In this document: positions 1-6,232 of the stretch, piece after piece
Layout of the letters: the number at the start of each line of letters is the position of its first letter
Numbering within the stretch: the first letter of the stretch is position 1
Assembly (NCBI GenBank): GCA_002701785.1
Contig: NZXC01000017.1
Location: 77,374 to 85,344 of the forward strand
Direction of reading: 5' to 3'
DNA length: 7,971 bases
DNA from: Fidelibacterota bacterium
Lineage (GTDB): Bacteria > Fidelibacterota > Marinisomatia > Marinisomatales > TCS55
Notes under the pieces: generated by a model
What the model saw: only the letters and a program-made list of their open reading frames with translations
What the model was told of the DNA's origin: nothing
Databases searched by the model: none
Position numbers and translations under genes: made by a program

Positions 1-156
1 GGCACTATTTACCATGAGCTAGAATCTGATTTGATGCCAATAGTGAAGGAAAATGCTGATAAATATTCAATTGGCAATGGATTGGATGGCGTCAAGATTC
101 TTCTGAATGATCTTGGTGATGAGGCTCCAGCGCTTGGTGCTTCCATGTTAGATTAA
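1..156 (+). CDS. C-terminal fragment of a ROK-family (sugar kinase/repressor) protein, 5' end outside window
   Basis: An open frame runs from the window edge to a TAA at 154-156, giving the last 51 residues of a protein. The end reads LNDLGDEAPALGASMLD. This resembles the C-terminal signature of ROK proteins such as glucokinases, N-acetylsugar kinases and NagC-like regulators, where a 'LG(D/N)xAGxxGA' segment closes the domain. The canonical glycine after the alanine is replaced here by proline (A42-P43). The ATP-binding and zinc motifs of ROK proteins lie upstream of the window, so kinase and regulator cannot be told apart. No terminator follows, and the next possible start is only 10 bases downstream. 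The family call rests on a short C-terminal motif and is moderate. Confidence 0.55.
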   Translation, partial: GTIYHELESDLMPIVKENADKYSIGNGLDGVKILLNDLGDEAPALGASMLD

Positions 157-165
157 TTTTATAAA

Positions 166-309
166 ATGTTCTTAAAATATTTGTTAGTACTATATATATT
201 TTCTTTGAAAAATATTATTCTTGCACAGGTGAACATTGGGCCAAATCGTTTTTTTATCTATGAGGAGAATGATTCCATTTATGATCGTGTTCAAAACGAT
301 CCTATTTAA
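166..309 (+). CDS. Small ORF of 47 aa with signal-peptide-like N-terminus; unknown function
   Basis: ATG at 166 and TAA at 307-309 enclose 47 codons that fill most of the gap between the ROK-like gene and the transporter. Residues 1-20 form a signal-peptide-like segment: a Lys at position 4, a hydrophobic run, and ILA before Gln21. Cleavage after Ala20 would leave a 27-residue, rather acidic peptide (QVNIGPNRFF then EENDS and so on). No Shine-Dalgarno is visible before the ATG. The stop is 8 bases before the transporter ATG, so the two could be cotranscribed. I do not recognise a family. It could be a genuine small exported peptide, the surviving 5' end of a decayed exported-protein gene, or a chance ORF. 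The signal-like start and the Gln after the cleavage site, shared with two other proteins here, favour a real or once-real gene. Confidence 0.4.
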   Translation: MFLKYLLVLYIFSLKNIILAQVNIGPNRFFIYEENDSIYDRVQNDPI

Positions 310-317
310 TACAATAG

Positions 318-1808
318 ATGTATAATCGTCAGAAGATTGGAATTGTTTTAGGTGTTATTGTATTTACTTTGATTATGATAATTCCAGAACCGGAGGGTAT
401 GAACCCAAAGGCAATGAAAGCAGCTGCAGTATCTATCCTAATGGCTATTTTTTGGGTAACGGAAGCCATATCAATTTTTGCCACTGCATTTATTCCTATA
501 GTTCTTTTTCCAATGTTGGGTATCCTAAATACTAATCACATTGCAGCAAGTTATGGACATCACATTGTATTATTAATTATTGGAGCATTCTTAGTAGCAA
601 AAGCCATAGAGTCGAACAATCTTCATAAACGGATTGCTCTTGGAACCATACAAGTGATTGGAACAAGTAGAAGACAGATTATATTAAGTTTTATGATTGC
701 CTCCGCATTTTTATCAATGTGGACTTCAAATAATTCGACAACATTAATGATGCTACCTATTGGGATAGCAATTATTCAAAGGGAATCAGTAAATGGTAAC
801 AATGCATTTGGAAACGCATTAATGCTTTCTATAGCATATGCTGCAAGTATTGGTGGAACAGGAACTCTGATTGGCACGCCTCCAAATTTGTTATTTGTGA
901 GTACTATGAAAGAAATTTTTCCAGGTTCACCAGACATAGTTTTCACTGACTGGCTGAAAATTGGTATCCCGTTTGTGATTGTATTTCTTCCTATATCTTG
1001 GGTATTTATAATTAATTATTTTAGGATTGATGGTGGTCTGAATGATTCTCGTGATATTATTCAAAATGAATACAAAGAACTTGGAACAATGACAGTTGCT
1101 GAAAGACGAGTGCTTATCATTTGTATATTATATGCATTGGGGTTCGTGTTTCGGCGTAAAATGGAATTTGGTGCAGTAACTATTTTAGGATGGTCAGATA
1201 TTCTTGGTGTGCAAGCTTACGTAAAGGATTCTACCGTAGCATTTTTTGCTGCATTATTATTATTTCTATTACCAAATGGAACAATCAATGAAAATGGAAC
1301 TAAGAAAAAATTGCTTGAATGGGAAGATGCAAAAACTATTCCATGGGGTATTGCCATGTTGATTGGGGGTGGTCTGGCTATTGCTTCTGCATTTAAAGAA
1401 TCAGATCTTGTAACATGGATAGGTCTAAATTTAAATTTAGAAGGAATACCAATGTTTCTAGTGGTGTTATTCGTCGTAGCAGGAATGGTTTTTCTAACAG
1501 AGATAAATTCGAATACAGCATCAACAGCTATTTTTCTTCCCGTACTTGCAGGCGTTTCTCAGGCTGGAAATTTCCATCCATATTTATTGATGATACCTGC
1601 AACTATTGCTGCTTCTTGTGCTTTTATGTTACCTTCAGGAACAGGACCAAATGCAAGCATATTAGCCAGTGGTTATGTTACTATACCAGAAATGGCTAAG
1701 TGTGGTTTTTGGTTAAATCTAATTGCAATTGGTGTAATAGTAATTCTATTATATTTTATAATTATACCACTTTTAGGTGTTAGCGCTGGCGCACCAAATT
1801 GGATGTAA
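318..1808 (+). CDS. DASS/SLC13-family sodium-coupled anion symporter (dicarboxylate, sulfate or related)
   Basis: This 496-residue polytopic membrane protein has the length and motif order of the divalent anion:Na+ symporter family (VcINDY, SLC13), which imports di/tricarboxylates or sulfate using the sodium gradient. Visible landmarks are FWVTEAISIFATAFIPIVLFP (residues 45-65), the first SNT-type hairpin motif SNNSTTLMMLP (137-147), GGTGTLIGTPPN (179-190), the second motif EINSNTASTAIFLP (395-408) and MLPSGTGPNA (437-446). These are the two inverted re-entrant hairpins that form the sodium and substrate sites. The first motif reads Ser-Asn-Asn instead of Ser-Asn-Thr, changing a position that touches substrate in VcINDY. 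An in-frame TAG at 315-317 makes the ATG at 318 the first possible start; no Shine-Dalgarno is evident. The substrate cannot be assigned from sequence. Family call strong, substrate open. Confidence 0.9.
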   Translation: MYNRQKIGIVLGVIVFTLIMIIPEPEGMNPKAMKAAAVSILMAIFWVTEAISIFATAFIPIVLFPMLGILNTNHIAASYGHHIVLLIIGAFLVAKAIESNNLHKRIALGTIQVIGTSRRQIILSFMIASAFLSMWTSNNSTTLMMLPIGIAIIQRESVNGNNAFGNALMLSIAYAASIGGTGTLIGTPPNLLFVSTMKEIFPGSPDIVFTDWLKIGIPFVIVFLPISWVFIINYFRIDGGLNDSRDIIQNEYKELGTMTVAERRVLIICILYALGFVFRRKMEFGAVTILGWSDILGVQAYVKDSTVAFFAALLLFLLPNGTINENGTKKKLLEWEDAKTIPWGIAMLIGGGLAIASAFKESDLVTWIGLNLNLEGIPMFLVVLFVVAGMVFLTEINSNTASTAIFLPVLAGVSQAGNFHPYLLMIPATIAASCAFMLPSGTGPNASILASGYVTIPEMAKCGFWLNLIAIGVIVILLYFIIIPLLGVSAGAPNWM

Positions 1809-1849
1809 AATTCTTTTTTGAGAATATAACAAACTTTTATATCTTTTTG

Positions 1850-1871
1850 GCCCGATTCGGGAACTATTTTT
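1850..1871 (+). terminator. Weak terminator-like hairpin after the DASS transporter
   Basis: CCCG (1851-1854) and CGGG (1858-1861) can pair around a 3-base loop. Six bases further on is a run of T (1867-1871). The stem is only 4 bp, so termination would be inefficient at best. It is the only GC-rich element in this AT-rich gap. Confidence 0.25.
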
Positions 1872-1904
1872 GATTAAATAGAGTATTATTGAATTTAAAT
1901 CAAA
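1869..1904. promoter_or_regulatory. AT-rich imperfect inverted repeat upstream of the ABC operon
   Basis: TTTGATTAAAT (1869-1879) and ATTTAAATCAAA (1893-1904) are inverted copies with a single extra base in the right arm, separated by 13 bases. The repeat ends 6 bases before the GAGG Shine-Dalgarno (1911-1914) of the ABC ATPase gene. It could be a protein-binding operator or a leader hairpin. Short AT-rich palindromes also arise by chance in DNA of this composition. No convincing -35/-10 pair was found, although TATTAT (1884-1889) within the spacer could act as a -10. Confidence 0.3.
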
Positions 1905-1923
1905 TATTGCGAGGTAATATATA

Positions 1924-2868
1924 ATGATAAAAGTGCAGGATTTGTCTAAGAACTACGGGGATGTTCAAGCTGTCAAATCCATAGACTTTGAGATTGATGA
2001 TGGAGAAATAGTTGGTTTTTTAGGCGAAAATGGTGCTGGGAAAACTACTACTCTAAAGATGCTTACGGGCTATTTAGCCCCAACGGCAGGTAATGTGCAA
2101 ATCAATGATTTAAATATCAATGATAGCGCATTAGAGATCCAAAAGCAAATAGGTTATTTACCTGAACTAAATCCTTTATATCCTGAAATGTCTGTTTATG
2201 AATATCTTGAATTCATTGCAAGAGTTCGTAACATAACAGGAAAAAATTTTCGTGAAGCTTTAATTAGAGTAGTTGATCGCTGTGGATTACAAGGTGTGGT
2301 TCATAAGGAAGTATCATCTTGTTCCAAGGGATATAAGCAACGTATAGGTTTAGCAGGATCTATGATTCATGATCCTAAAATTTTAATATTAGATGAGCCT
2401 GTTACTGGATTGGATCCAAACCAGATTGTAGAGATACGTGAATTAATAAAAAGTTTAGGTCGTGAAAAACTAGTGCTTATGTCAAGTCATATTTTACAGG
2501 AGATTCAGGCAACAGTTGATAGAATAATGATTATTCATCAAGGTGAAATTGTTGCGAATGGCACAAATGATGAATTGATGAGTAGTTTCAAAGGGAATAC
2601 AATATTAAACCTTGAAGTACGTAACGCGAATGAAAATTCGTTAAAAGATTTGTCTGTTGGAGTGCCAAATATTGATGTATCAAATATTGAAGAGAAAAAG
2701 GATCATCATTTAATCCAACTGGAGTATTCTCAGGAAGTAGACCCTAGGGAAAATTTATTTAATTATGCAGTTAGTTCAGGTTGGGTTATCCTAAAAATGA
2801 CTCCAACTACAACTGATTTGGAAGATATCTTTCGAAAATTAACAATGGAAGGAAAAACGGATGCATAA
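1924..2868 (+). CDS. gldA: ABC transporter ATP-binding protein, GldA-like
   Basis: This 314-residue cytoplasmic ATPase would power the transporter formed with the next genes. It has Walker A GENGAGKTT (34-42), a Q-loop region reading IGYLPELNPLY (76-86), signature CSKGYKQR (133-140), Walker B ILILDEP (153-159), D-loop TGLD (161-164) and switch histidine H189 in MSSHI. The 'YLPE' form, with Glu at the usual Gln place, and 'SKGYKQR' are typical of the GldA/DrrA-type group serving ABC-2 permeases. The Cys in place of the usual Leu at signature position 133 is less common. A C-terminal region of about 100 residues ends with TTTDLEDIFRKLT, also usual for this group. GAGG at 1911-1914, 9 bases before the ATG, is a good ribosome site. 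The last 8 bases overlap the permease gene. The subfamily call rests on these motifs plus the adjacent GldF- and GldG-like genes. Confidence 0.88.
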   Translation: MIKVQDLSKNYGDVQAVKSIDFEIDDGEIVGFLGENGAGKTTTLKMLTGYLAPTAGNVQINDLNINDSALEIQKQIGYLPELNPLYPEMSVYEYLEFIARVRNITGKNFREALIRVVDRCGLQGVVHKEVSSCSKGYKQRIGLAGSMIHDPKILILDEPVTGLDPNQIVEIRELIKSLGREKLVLMSSHILQEIQATVDRIMIIHQGEIVANGTNDELMSSFKGNTILNLEVRNANENSLKDLSVGVPNIDVSNIEEKKDHHLIQLEYSQEVDPRENLFNYAVSSGWVILKMTPTTTDLEDIFRKLTMEGKTDA

Positions 2869-3574
2869 TACTCGTTCTATTTTTCATCGGGAAATCCGTG
2901 GGTTTTTTAATACTCCAATGGCTTATATATTTTTGGTTATATTTTCCGTTTTCAATGGGTATTTTTTTACAAGTACCTTCTTTCTTTATAATCAATCAGA
3001 TCTTCGATCATTATTTAGTGTCGTTCCAATGGTATATCTCATATTTGTACCAGCTATTTCTATGGGACTTATTGCAAGAGAAAATAATATTGGGACAATG
3101 GAAACGATCGCGACCTTACCTATAAAAACACATGAGTTTGTCCTTGGAAAATATTTTGCAGCTGTTGTGTTGATTCTATTAGGCCTATTAGCAACGATTA
3201 TCCATTTTATTACGTTGGTAAAGTTTGGTGCTAAAATTGATTACGGTGCATTATTTACAGGATATATTGGGTTGGCATTAGTTGGTTCCATGTATGCTTC
3301 AATTGGAATTTTTGCAAGCAGCATTACAGATAATCAAGTGGTGGCATTTATTATTGGTGTTTTTATAGTTCTGGTTTTTTTTCTTATGGGTTTTTTCCTT
3401 CCATTGGTACCAACAAATTTTGCAGGTATAGTTCAATATATTAGTGTTGATTATCATTATTCAAATATTTCTCGCGGTGTAATTGATTCTAGAAATATTG
3501 TTTACTTTCTTTCAGTTATTGGCTTTTTCTTGATTATGACGGTTCAGTCATTAGAGTCAAGGAAGTGGAGCTAG
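2861..3574 (+). CDS. gldF: ABC-2 type permease, GldF-like
   Basis: This 237-residue integral membrane protein has about six predicted helices, near residues 20-41, 52-71, 96-118, 129-153, 159-181 and 211-229. It opens with an amphipathic coupling segment, FHREIRGFFNTPMAY. Between helices 2 and 3 it carries a cytoplasmic loop, ARENNIGTMETIATLPI (72-88), matching the 'E...GT.E.L.TLPI' signature of ABC-2 permeases of the GldF/NosY/Nat type. Length and layout agree with GldF of gliding Bacteroidota. The ATG overlaps the end of the ATPase gene by 8 bases and is served by GGAAGGA (2847-2853) inside that gene, which suggests translational coupling. It would form the membrane channel with the upstream ATPase. 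The transported substrate is unknown for this family. Confidence 0.87.
   Translation: MHNTRSIFHREIRGFFNTPMAYIFLVIFSVFNGYFFTSTFFLYNQSDLRSLFSVVPMVYLIFVPAISMGLIARENNIGTMETIATLPIKTHEFVLGKYFAAVVLILLGLLATIIHFITLVKFGAKIDYGALFTGYIGLALVGSMYASIGIFASSITDNQVVAFIIGVFIVLVFFLMGFFLPLVPTNFAGIVQYISVDYHYSNISRGVIDSRNIVYFLSVIGFFLIMTVQSLESRKWS
3567..3570 (+). promoter_or_regulatory. Shine-Dalgarno GGAG that decides the GldG-like start
   Basis: GGAG lies 6 bases before the ATG at 3577. An in-frame GTG at 3565 would add four residues, but it has no properly spaced ribosome site because AGGA at 3560-3563 is only one base away. The ATG at 3577 is therefore preferred. Confidence 0.6.
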
Positions 3575-3576
3575 AA

Positions 3577-5094
3577 ATGAATTTTGACTTTAAAAAATCA
3601 ATCATACTGCCTGGGGCAATTCTTTTATTTTCGCTTCTATTATTGAATTTAATTGCTCGCAATTGGTATAAGCGTTTCGATCTTACAGATACAAAAATGT
3701 ATTCCTTATCATCTTCTACAAAACAAGTCATTAAAAAAATAGATGATTTATTAAATATCAAGGTGTATTTCTCAGAAAATCTTCCTGGTGAATATGGAAA
3801 TAATAGACGCTACCTTCAGGATATTATGGAAGAATATGCTGCGATATCAAAAGGGAATATACGATTTGAATTTTTTGTTCCTGATTCAGATGATGAATTA
3901 GAAAAAGAAGCCCAGAAGTCTGGAGTTCAGCCAGTTCAACTACAGGTTATAGAAAAAGACGAAGCTATAGTTAAAAAAGTATTTATGGGCGTCGCAATAT
4001 ATTTTGAGGATAAACGTGAAGTTATACCTGTAGTTTTATCTACAACTGGTTTGGAATATGAAATCACCACTCGTATAAAAAAACTTGTTGAAAAAAATAA
4101 AAAGTTTGTAGGAATGGTTGACCCTGATAATGATGATGTTCAAACGAATACTTTTTCTCAGATCTTGCGGCAACGGTACGAAGTAAGGCCTATAGATTTA
4201 TCCAATGAGATTCCGAACAATATTAATGTTTTAATCCTAACTGGCGTGAAAGATTCTCTGGATGTTAATAAATATGATCATTTGAAAAATTTTATGTACA
4301 ATGGTGGAAATATGTTTGTAGCCTTAAATCCTTTATCCGTTGATCTCCAAACACAAAAAGCTGAAGCTTTTCAATCTGATGTTTTTGATTTATTAAAACC
4401 TTATGGATTTACTTTAACTGAAAACCTTGTTTTGGATAAGAATTGCGGAAGAGTAAATGTTATGCAAGATATGGGATTTATGCGCATGAATGTCCCTATG
4501 GAATATCCCTTTTTACCAATTATTCGCACCTTTAATAAAGATGAAGCTTTGGTAAATGGATTAGAGCAAGTTCATGTGTTTTTCTCAACGGAAATTCAAT
4601 TTGATTCTGTTGGGACTAATGTTAATACGGTTCCATTATTTTCTTCATCTAATAAATCTGGAGTGATGACTGGTTTCTACAATTTAAGCCCTGATCCAAA
4701 ACAAAACCCTCAATTAAGAAACTTAAACCAGTCTGGAAAAGTGATAGCTGCTAGATCTGACCTAACTAATAATGAGACTGGTCTTGTAAGCCAGCTTATT
4801 TTAGTGGCAGATAATAGGTTTTTGACGGATGATGGTGGTGGTGGTGTACCTGAGAATCATATATTTATGATGAATGCAATAGATTTTTTAATGGGGGACA
4901 AAGATTTGATGGCATTACGTTCTAGAGAAATAACCGATCGATCATTAAATGAGGAATTAGTTACAGATGATGCCAAATCTACATGGAAATGGATAAATGG
5001 TTTATTGCCTTCTTTATTGATTGTAGGATTTGGTTTTTGGCGTTTACAAATGCATAAGAGAACTATGAAATTGATTGAAGAAATGTATGACTAA
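3577..5094 (+). CDS. gldG: GldG-like ABC transporter auxiliary membrane protein
   Basis: This 505-residue protein follows the layout of the GldG/ABC-transporter auxiliary family: an N-terminal transmembrane helix (about 9-27), a large extracytoplasmic region, and a second helix near the C-terminus (about 474-490) before a short basic tail. Family-like stretches are RFDLTDTKMYSLSSST (33-48), the LNIKVYFSENLP segment (59-70), a GldG-type MVDPDND strand (180-186) and the closing ADNRFLTDD...NHIFMMNAIDFLMGD block (411-440), which resembles the conserved end of these proteins. It is thought to work with GldA and GldF; in Flavobacterium johnsoniae these are needed for gliding, but the biochemical role is unsettled. 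The gene begins 2 bases after the permease stop, and its stop overlaps the next gene, so it sits in the middle of a coupled operon. An alternative GTG start at 3565 would overlap the permease gene by 10 bases. Confidence 0.85.
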   Translation: MNFDFKKSIILPGAILLFSLLLLNLIARNWYKRFDLTDTKMYSLSSSTKQVIKKIDDLLNIKVYFSENLPGEYGNNRRYLQDIMEEYAAISKGNIRFEFFVPDSDDELEKEAQKSGVQPVQLQVIEKDEAIVKKVFMGVAIYFEDKREVIPVVLSTTGLEYEITTRIKKLVEKNKKFVGMVDPDNDDVQTNTFSQILRQRYEVRPIDLSNEIPNNINVLILTGVKDSLDVNKYDHLKNFMYNGGNMFVALNPLSVDLQTQKAEAFQSDVFDLLKPYGFTLTENLVLDKNCGRVNVMQDMGFMRMNVPMEYPFLPIIRTFNKDEALVNGLEQVHVFFSTEIQFDSVGTNVNTVPLFSSSNKSGVMTGFYNLSPDPKQNPQLRNLNQSGKVIAARSDLTNNETGLVSQLILVADNRFLTDDGGGGVPENHIFMMNAIDFLMGDKDLMALRSREITDRSLNEELVTDDAKSTWKWINGLLPSLLIVGFGFWRLQMHKRTMKLIEEMYD

Positions 5095-5644
5095 GAGCAT
5101 GAAAATCCTTTTAGGCGCACTAGCATTAATTATTGTATTATTCTTTGTTAGTCAATCTAGGCAAAATAGGCATCTTGCTCAATCTACTGATGTATTCTCT
5201 ATCGTAATGGATGAAGTCAATAGATTTGATATTCAACAAGACACATTGTTTATTTCAATTCAAAGAAGAGATACTTCCTGGCAGATTATTGGAAATGATT
5301 CTTTGTTGATACAAATGAATAGAATAAATGATGTTGAAAATAAAATATTAAGCGTAAAGCGTGAATCTATGGTTTCAAATAACTCCAAAAAGTGGAAAAC
5401 ATTTAATGTGGAAGACAGCCTAGGTTTAAAGCTTGCTTTCTACGGATACAATGATGAAAAATTGGGAGCAGCTATTTTTGGAAGATCTAGTTCAGACTGG
5501 CAAAGATGTTATGTTAGAATGGTTGATGAAAGTGAAGTGTATATGACTAATGAAAATGTGTTAAACAGATTACAAACACGTTCTACTTTCTGGGGTTCAA
5601 AACCTGCACCTTCATCTGTGCCGGCAGAATCTGATTCATTATAA
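5087..5644 (+). CDS. DUF4340-like membrane-anchored protein of the ABC operon
   Basis: This 185-residue protein has one N-terminal transmembrane helix (about 6-21) and a predicted extracytoplasmic body. The pattern ([21 protein letters not shown], then [14 protein letters not shown], then a [21 protein letters not shown] strand pair, then [12 protein letters not shown]) matches DUF4340 proteins, which commonly sit beside GldG-type genes. The tail ([15 protein letters not shown]) is low-complexity. At under 200 residues it looks like a single-unit member; many DUF4340 proteins are longer. The ATG at 5087 overlaps the end of the gldG-like gene by 8 bases. A TTG at 5075 and an ATG at 5099 are alternative starts in frame. 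DUF4340 has no established function; location and genetic linkage suggest an accessory subunit of the ABC machine. Confidence 0.72.
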   Translation: MTKSMKILLGALALIIVLFFVSQSRQNRHLAQSTDVFSIVMDEVNRFDIQQDTLFISIQRRDTSWQIIGNDSLLIQMNRINDVENKILSVKRESMVSNNSKKWKTFNVEDSLGLKLAFYGYNDEKLGAAIFGRSSSDWQRCYVRMVDESEVYMTNENVLNRLQTRSTFWGSKPAPSSVPAESDSL

Positions 5645-5658
5645 ATTTTTCAATTATA

Positions 5659-6132
5659 ATGAAATTTTTCATCAAAATAGTATTTTTTTTATTTGTTACA
5701 TTACATGCACAGCAAGAACAGGAAAAAATTAATATGAGCAAAAAAGTATTGAAATCTGATACCGAATGGGCAACTTGTCTAACTCCTGAAGAGTATAAAA
5801 TTTTACGAGAAAAAGGTACAGAAATGGCCTTTACAGGTAAATACTATAATCATAAACAAGATGGAACTTATACTTGTGCAGGATGTGATTATGAATTGTT
5901 TAGTTCGGAAACTAAATTTGATTCTAAGACCGGGTGGCCAAGCTTTTTTCAAGCTTTAGATAAAGATAGGATTATTGAGAAAAAAGATAATACACTGGGA
6001 ATGGTCCGAACAGAAATTCTATGTGCAAGATGTGAATCTCACTTAGGGCATGTGTTTGCTGATGGCCCGAACCCTACGGGATTACGTTATTGTGTAAATT
6101 CAGTTTCCTTAGATTTTAAAGGATCAGAATAA
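5659..6132 (+). CDS. msrB: Peptide-methionine (R)-S-oxide reductase MsrB, with N-terminal signal-like extension
   Basis: This 157-residue protein reduces the R-epimer of methionine sulfoxide in oxidised proteins. The MsrB domain covers about 33-155. It has zinc-binding pairs CAGC (73-76) and CARC (122-125), KTGWPSF (90-96), the conserved HLGHVF (128-133) and the catalytic cysteine C145 in GLRYCVNS. C40 ([10 protein letters not shown]) is an extra cysteine that could act as a resolving residue. Residues 1-17 ([17 protein letters not shown]) look like a signal peptide, with Gln following the likely cleavage site. An internal ATG at 5734 (residue 26) has a better ribosome site and would give a cytoplasmic form. 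The gene starts 14 bases after the DUF4340-like stop with no terminator between, so it is probably the last gene of the ABC transcript. Family call very strong; cellular location uncertain. Confidence 0.95.
   Translation: MKFFIKIVFFLFVTLHAQQEQEKINMSKKVLKSDTEWATCLTPEEYKILREKGTEMAFTGKYYNHKQDGTYTCAGCDYELFSSETKFDSKTGWPSFFQALDKDRIIEKKDNTLGMVRTEILCARCESHLGHVFADGPNPTGLRYCVNSVSLDFKGSE
5720..5723 (+). promoter_or_regulatory. Possible ribosome site AGGA for an internal MsrB start at 5734
   Basis: AGGA followed by a run of A lies 10 bases before the in-frame ATG at 5734 (Met26). The upstream ATG at 5659 is preceded only by AT-rich sequence with no Shine-Dalgarno. This could allow a shorter MsrB without its signal-like segment. 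Confidence 0.35.
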
Positions 6133-6141
6133 TTTTATTTT

Positions 6142-6165
6142 GAAGAGAACATATTGATTCTCTTC
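6142..6165 (+). terminator. Hairpin after msrB, probable transcription terminator
   Basis: GAAGAGAA (6142-6149) and TTCTCTTC (6158-6165) form a perfect 8-bp stem with an 8-base loop, starting 10 bases after the msrB stop. A T run (6175-6179) follows about 9 bases after the stem, further than in a textbook intrinsic terminator. Position at the end of the gene run supports a terminator or 3'-end stabilising role. Confidence 0.5.
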
Positions 6166-6201
6166 TAGATATAGTTTTTATTCCTTTCGCATACTATATT
6201 T

Positions 6202-6227
6202 ATATATCCTCAAAGGGGAGGATATAT
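6202..6227 (+). promoter_or_regulatory. Hairpin sequestering the Shine-Dalgarno of the 6233 gene
   Basis: ATATATCCTC (6202-6211) and GAGGATATAT (6218-6227) pair perfectly over 10 bp around the loop AAAGGG. The ribosome site GGGGAGG (6215-6221) lies partly in the loop and partly in the stem, and the ATG follows 5 bases after the stem. The left arm contains TCCTC, which mimics the 16S anti-Shine-Dalgarno. The structure could limit translation, for example as a thermometer-like or ligand-controlled switch, or it could be a 5'-end stabiliser. A possible -10 (TACTAT, 6192-6197) would start the RNA near 6204, trimming the stem to about 8 bp. Confidence 0.5.
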
Positions 6228-6232
6228 TATTT

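Noticed and set aside
1415..1699. 94-codon plus-strand open frame
   Set aside because: It is out of frame within the DASS transporter, whose conserved motifs (SNT, PSGTGPN) occupy the same bases in another frame; its translation is Arg/Ser/Cys-rich and looks non-coding.
1810..1825. ATTCT/AGAAT hairpin just after the DASS stop as a terminator
   Set aside because: The stem is a 5-bp AT-rich pairing around a T-rich loop with no T run after it; likely chance in AT-rich DNA.
2807..3125. Open frames on the minus strand (2807-2995) and in another plus frame (2898-3125)
   Set aside because: Both are shadows of the ATPase and permease genes, with no ribosome site or family features.
3565..3576. GTG at 3565 as the start of the GldG-like gene
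   Set aside because: It has no usable Shine-Dalgarno spacing, whereas the ATG at 3577 has GGAG 6 bases upstream.
3534..3761. 75-codon minus-strand open frame
   Set aside because: It is antisense to the permease/GldG-like junction, and both of those genes are well supported.
4831..4848. GGT/GAT-rich tract coding DDGGGGV in the GldG-like gene
   Set aside because: It is a short glycine-rich loop within a continuous reading frame, with no sign of a repeat expansion or frameshift.
5075..5086. TTG at 5075 as the start of the DUF4340-like gene
   Set aside because: A rare start adding only four residues; the ATG at 5087 keeps the 8-base overlap pattern seen between other genes of the operon.
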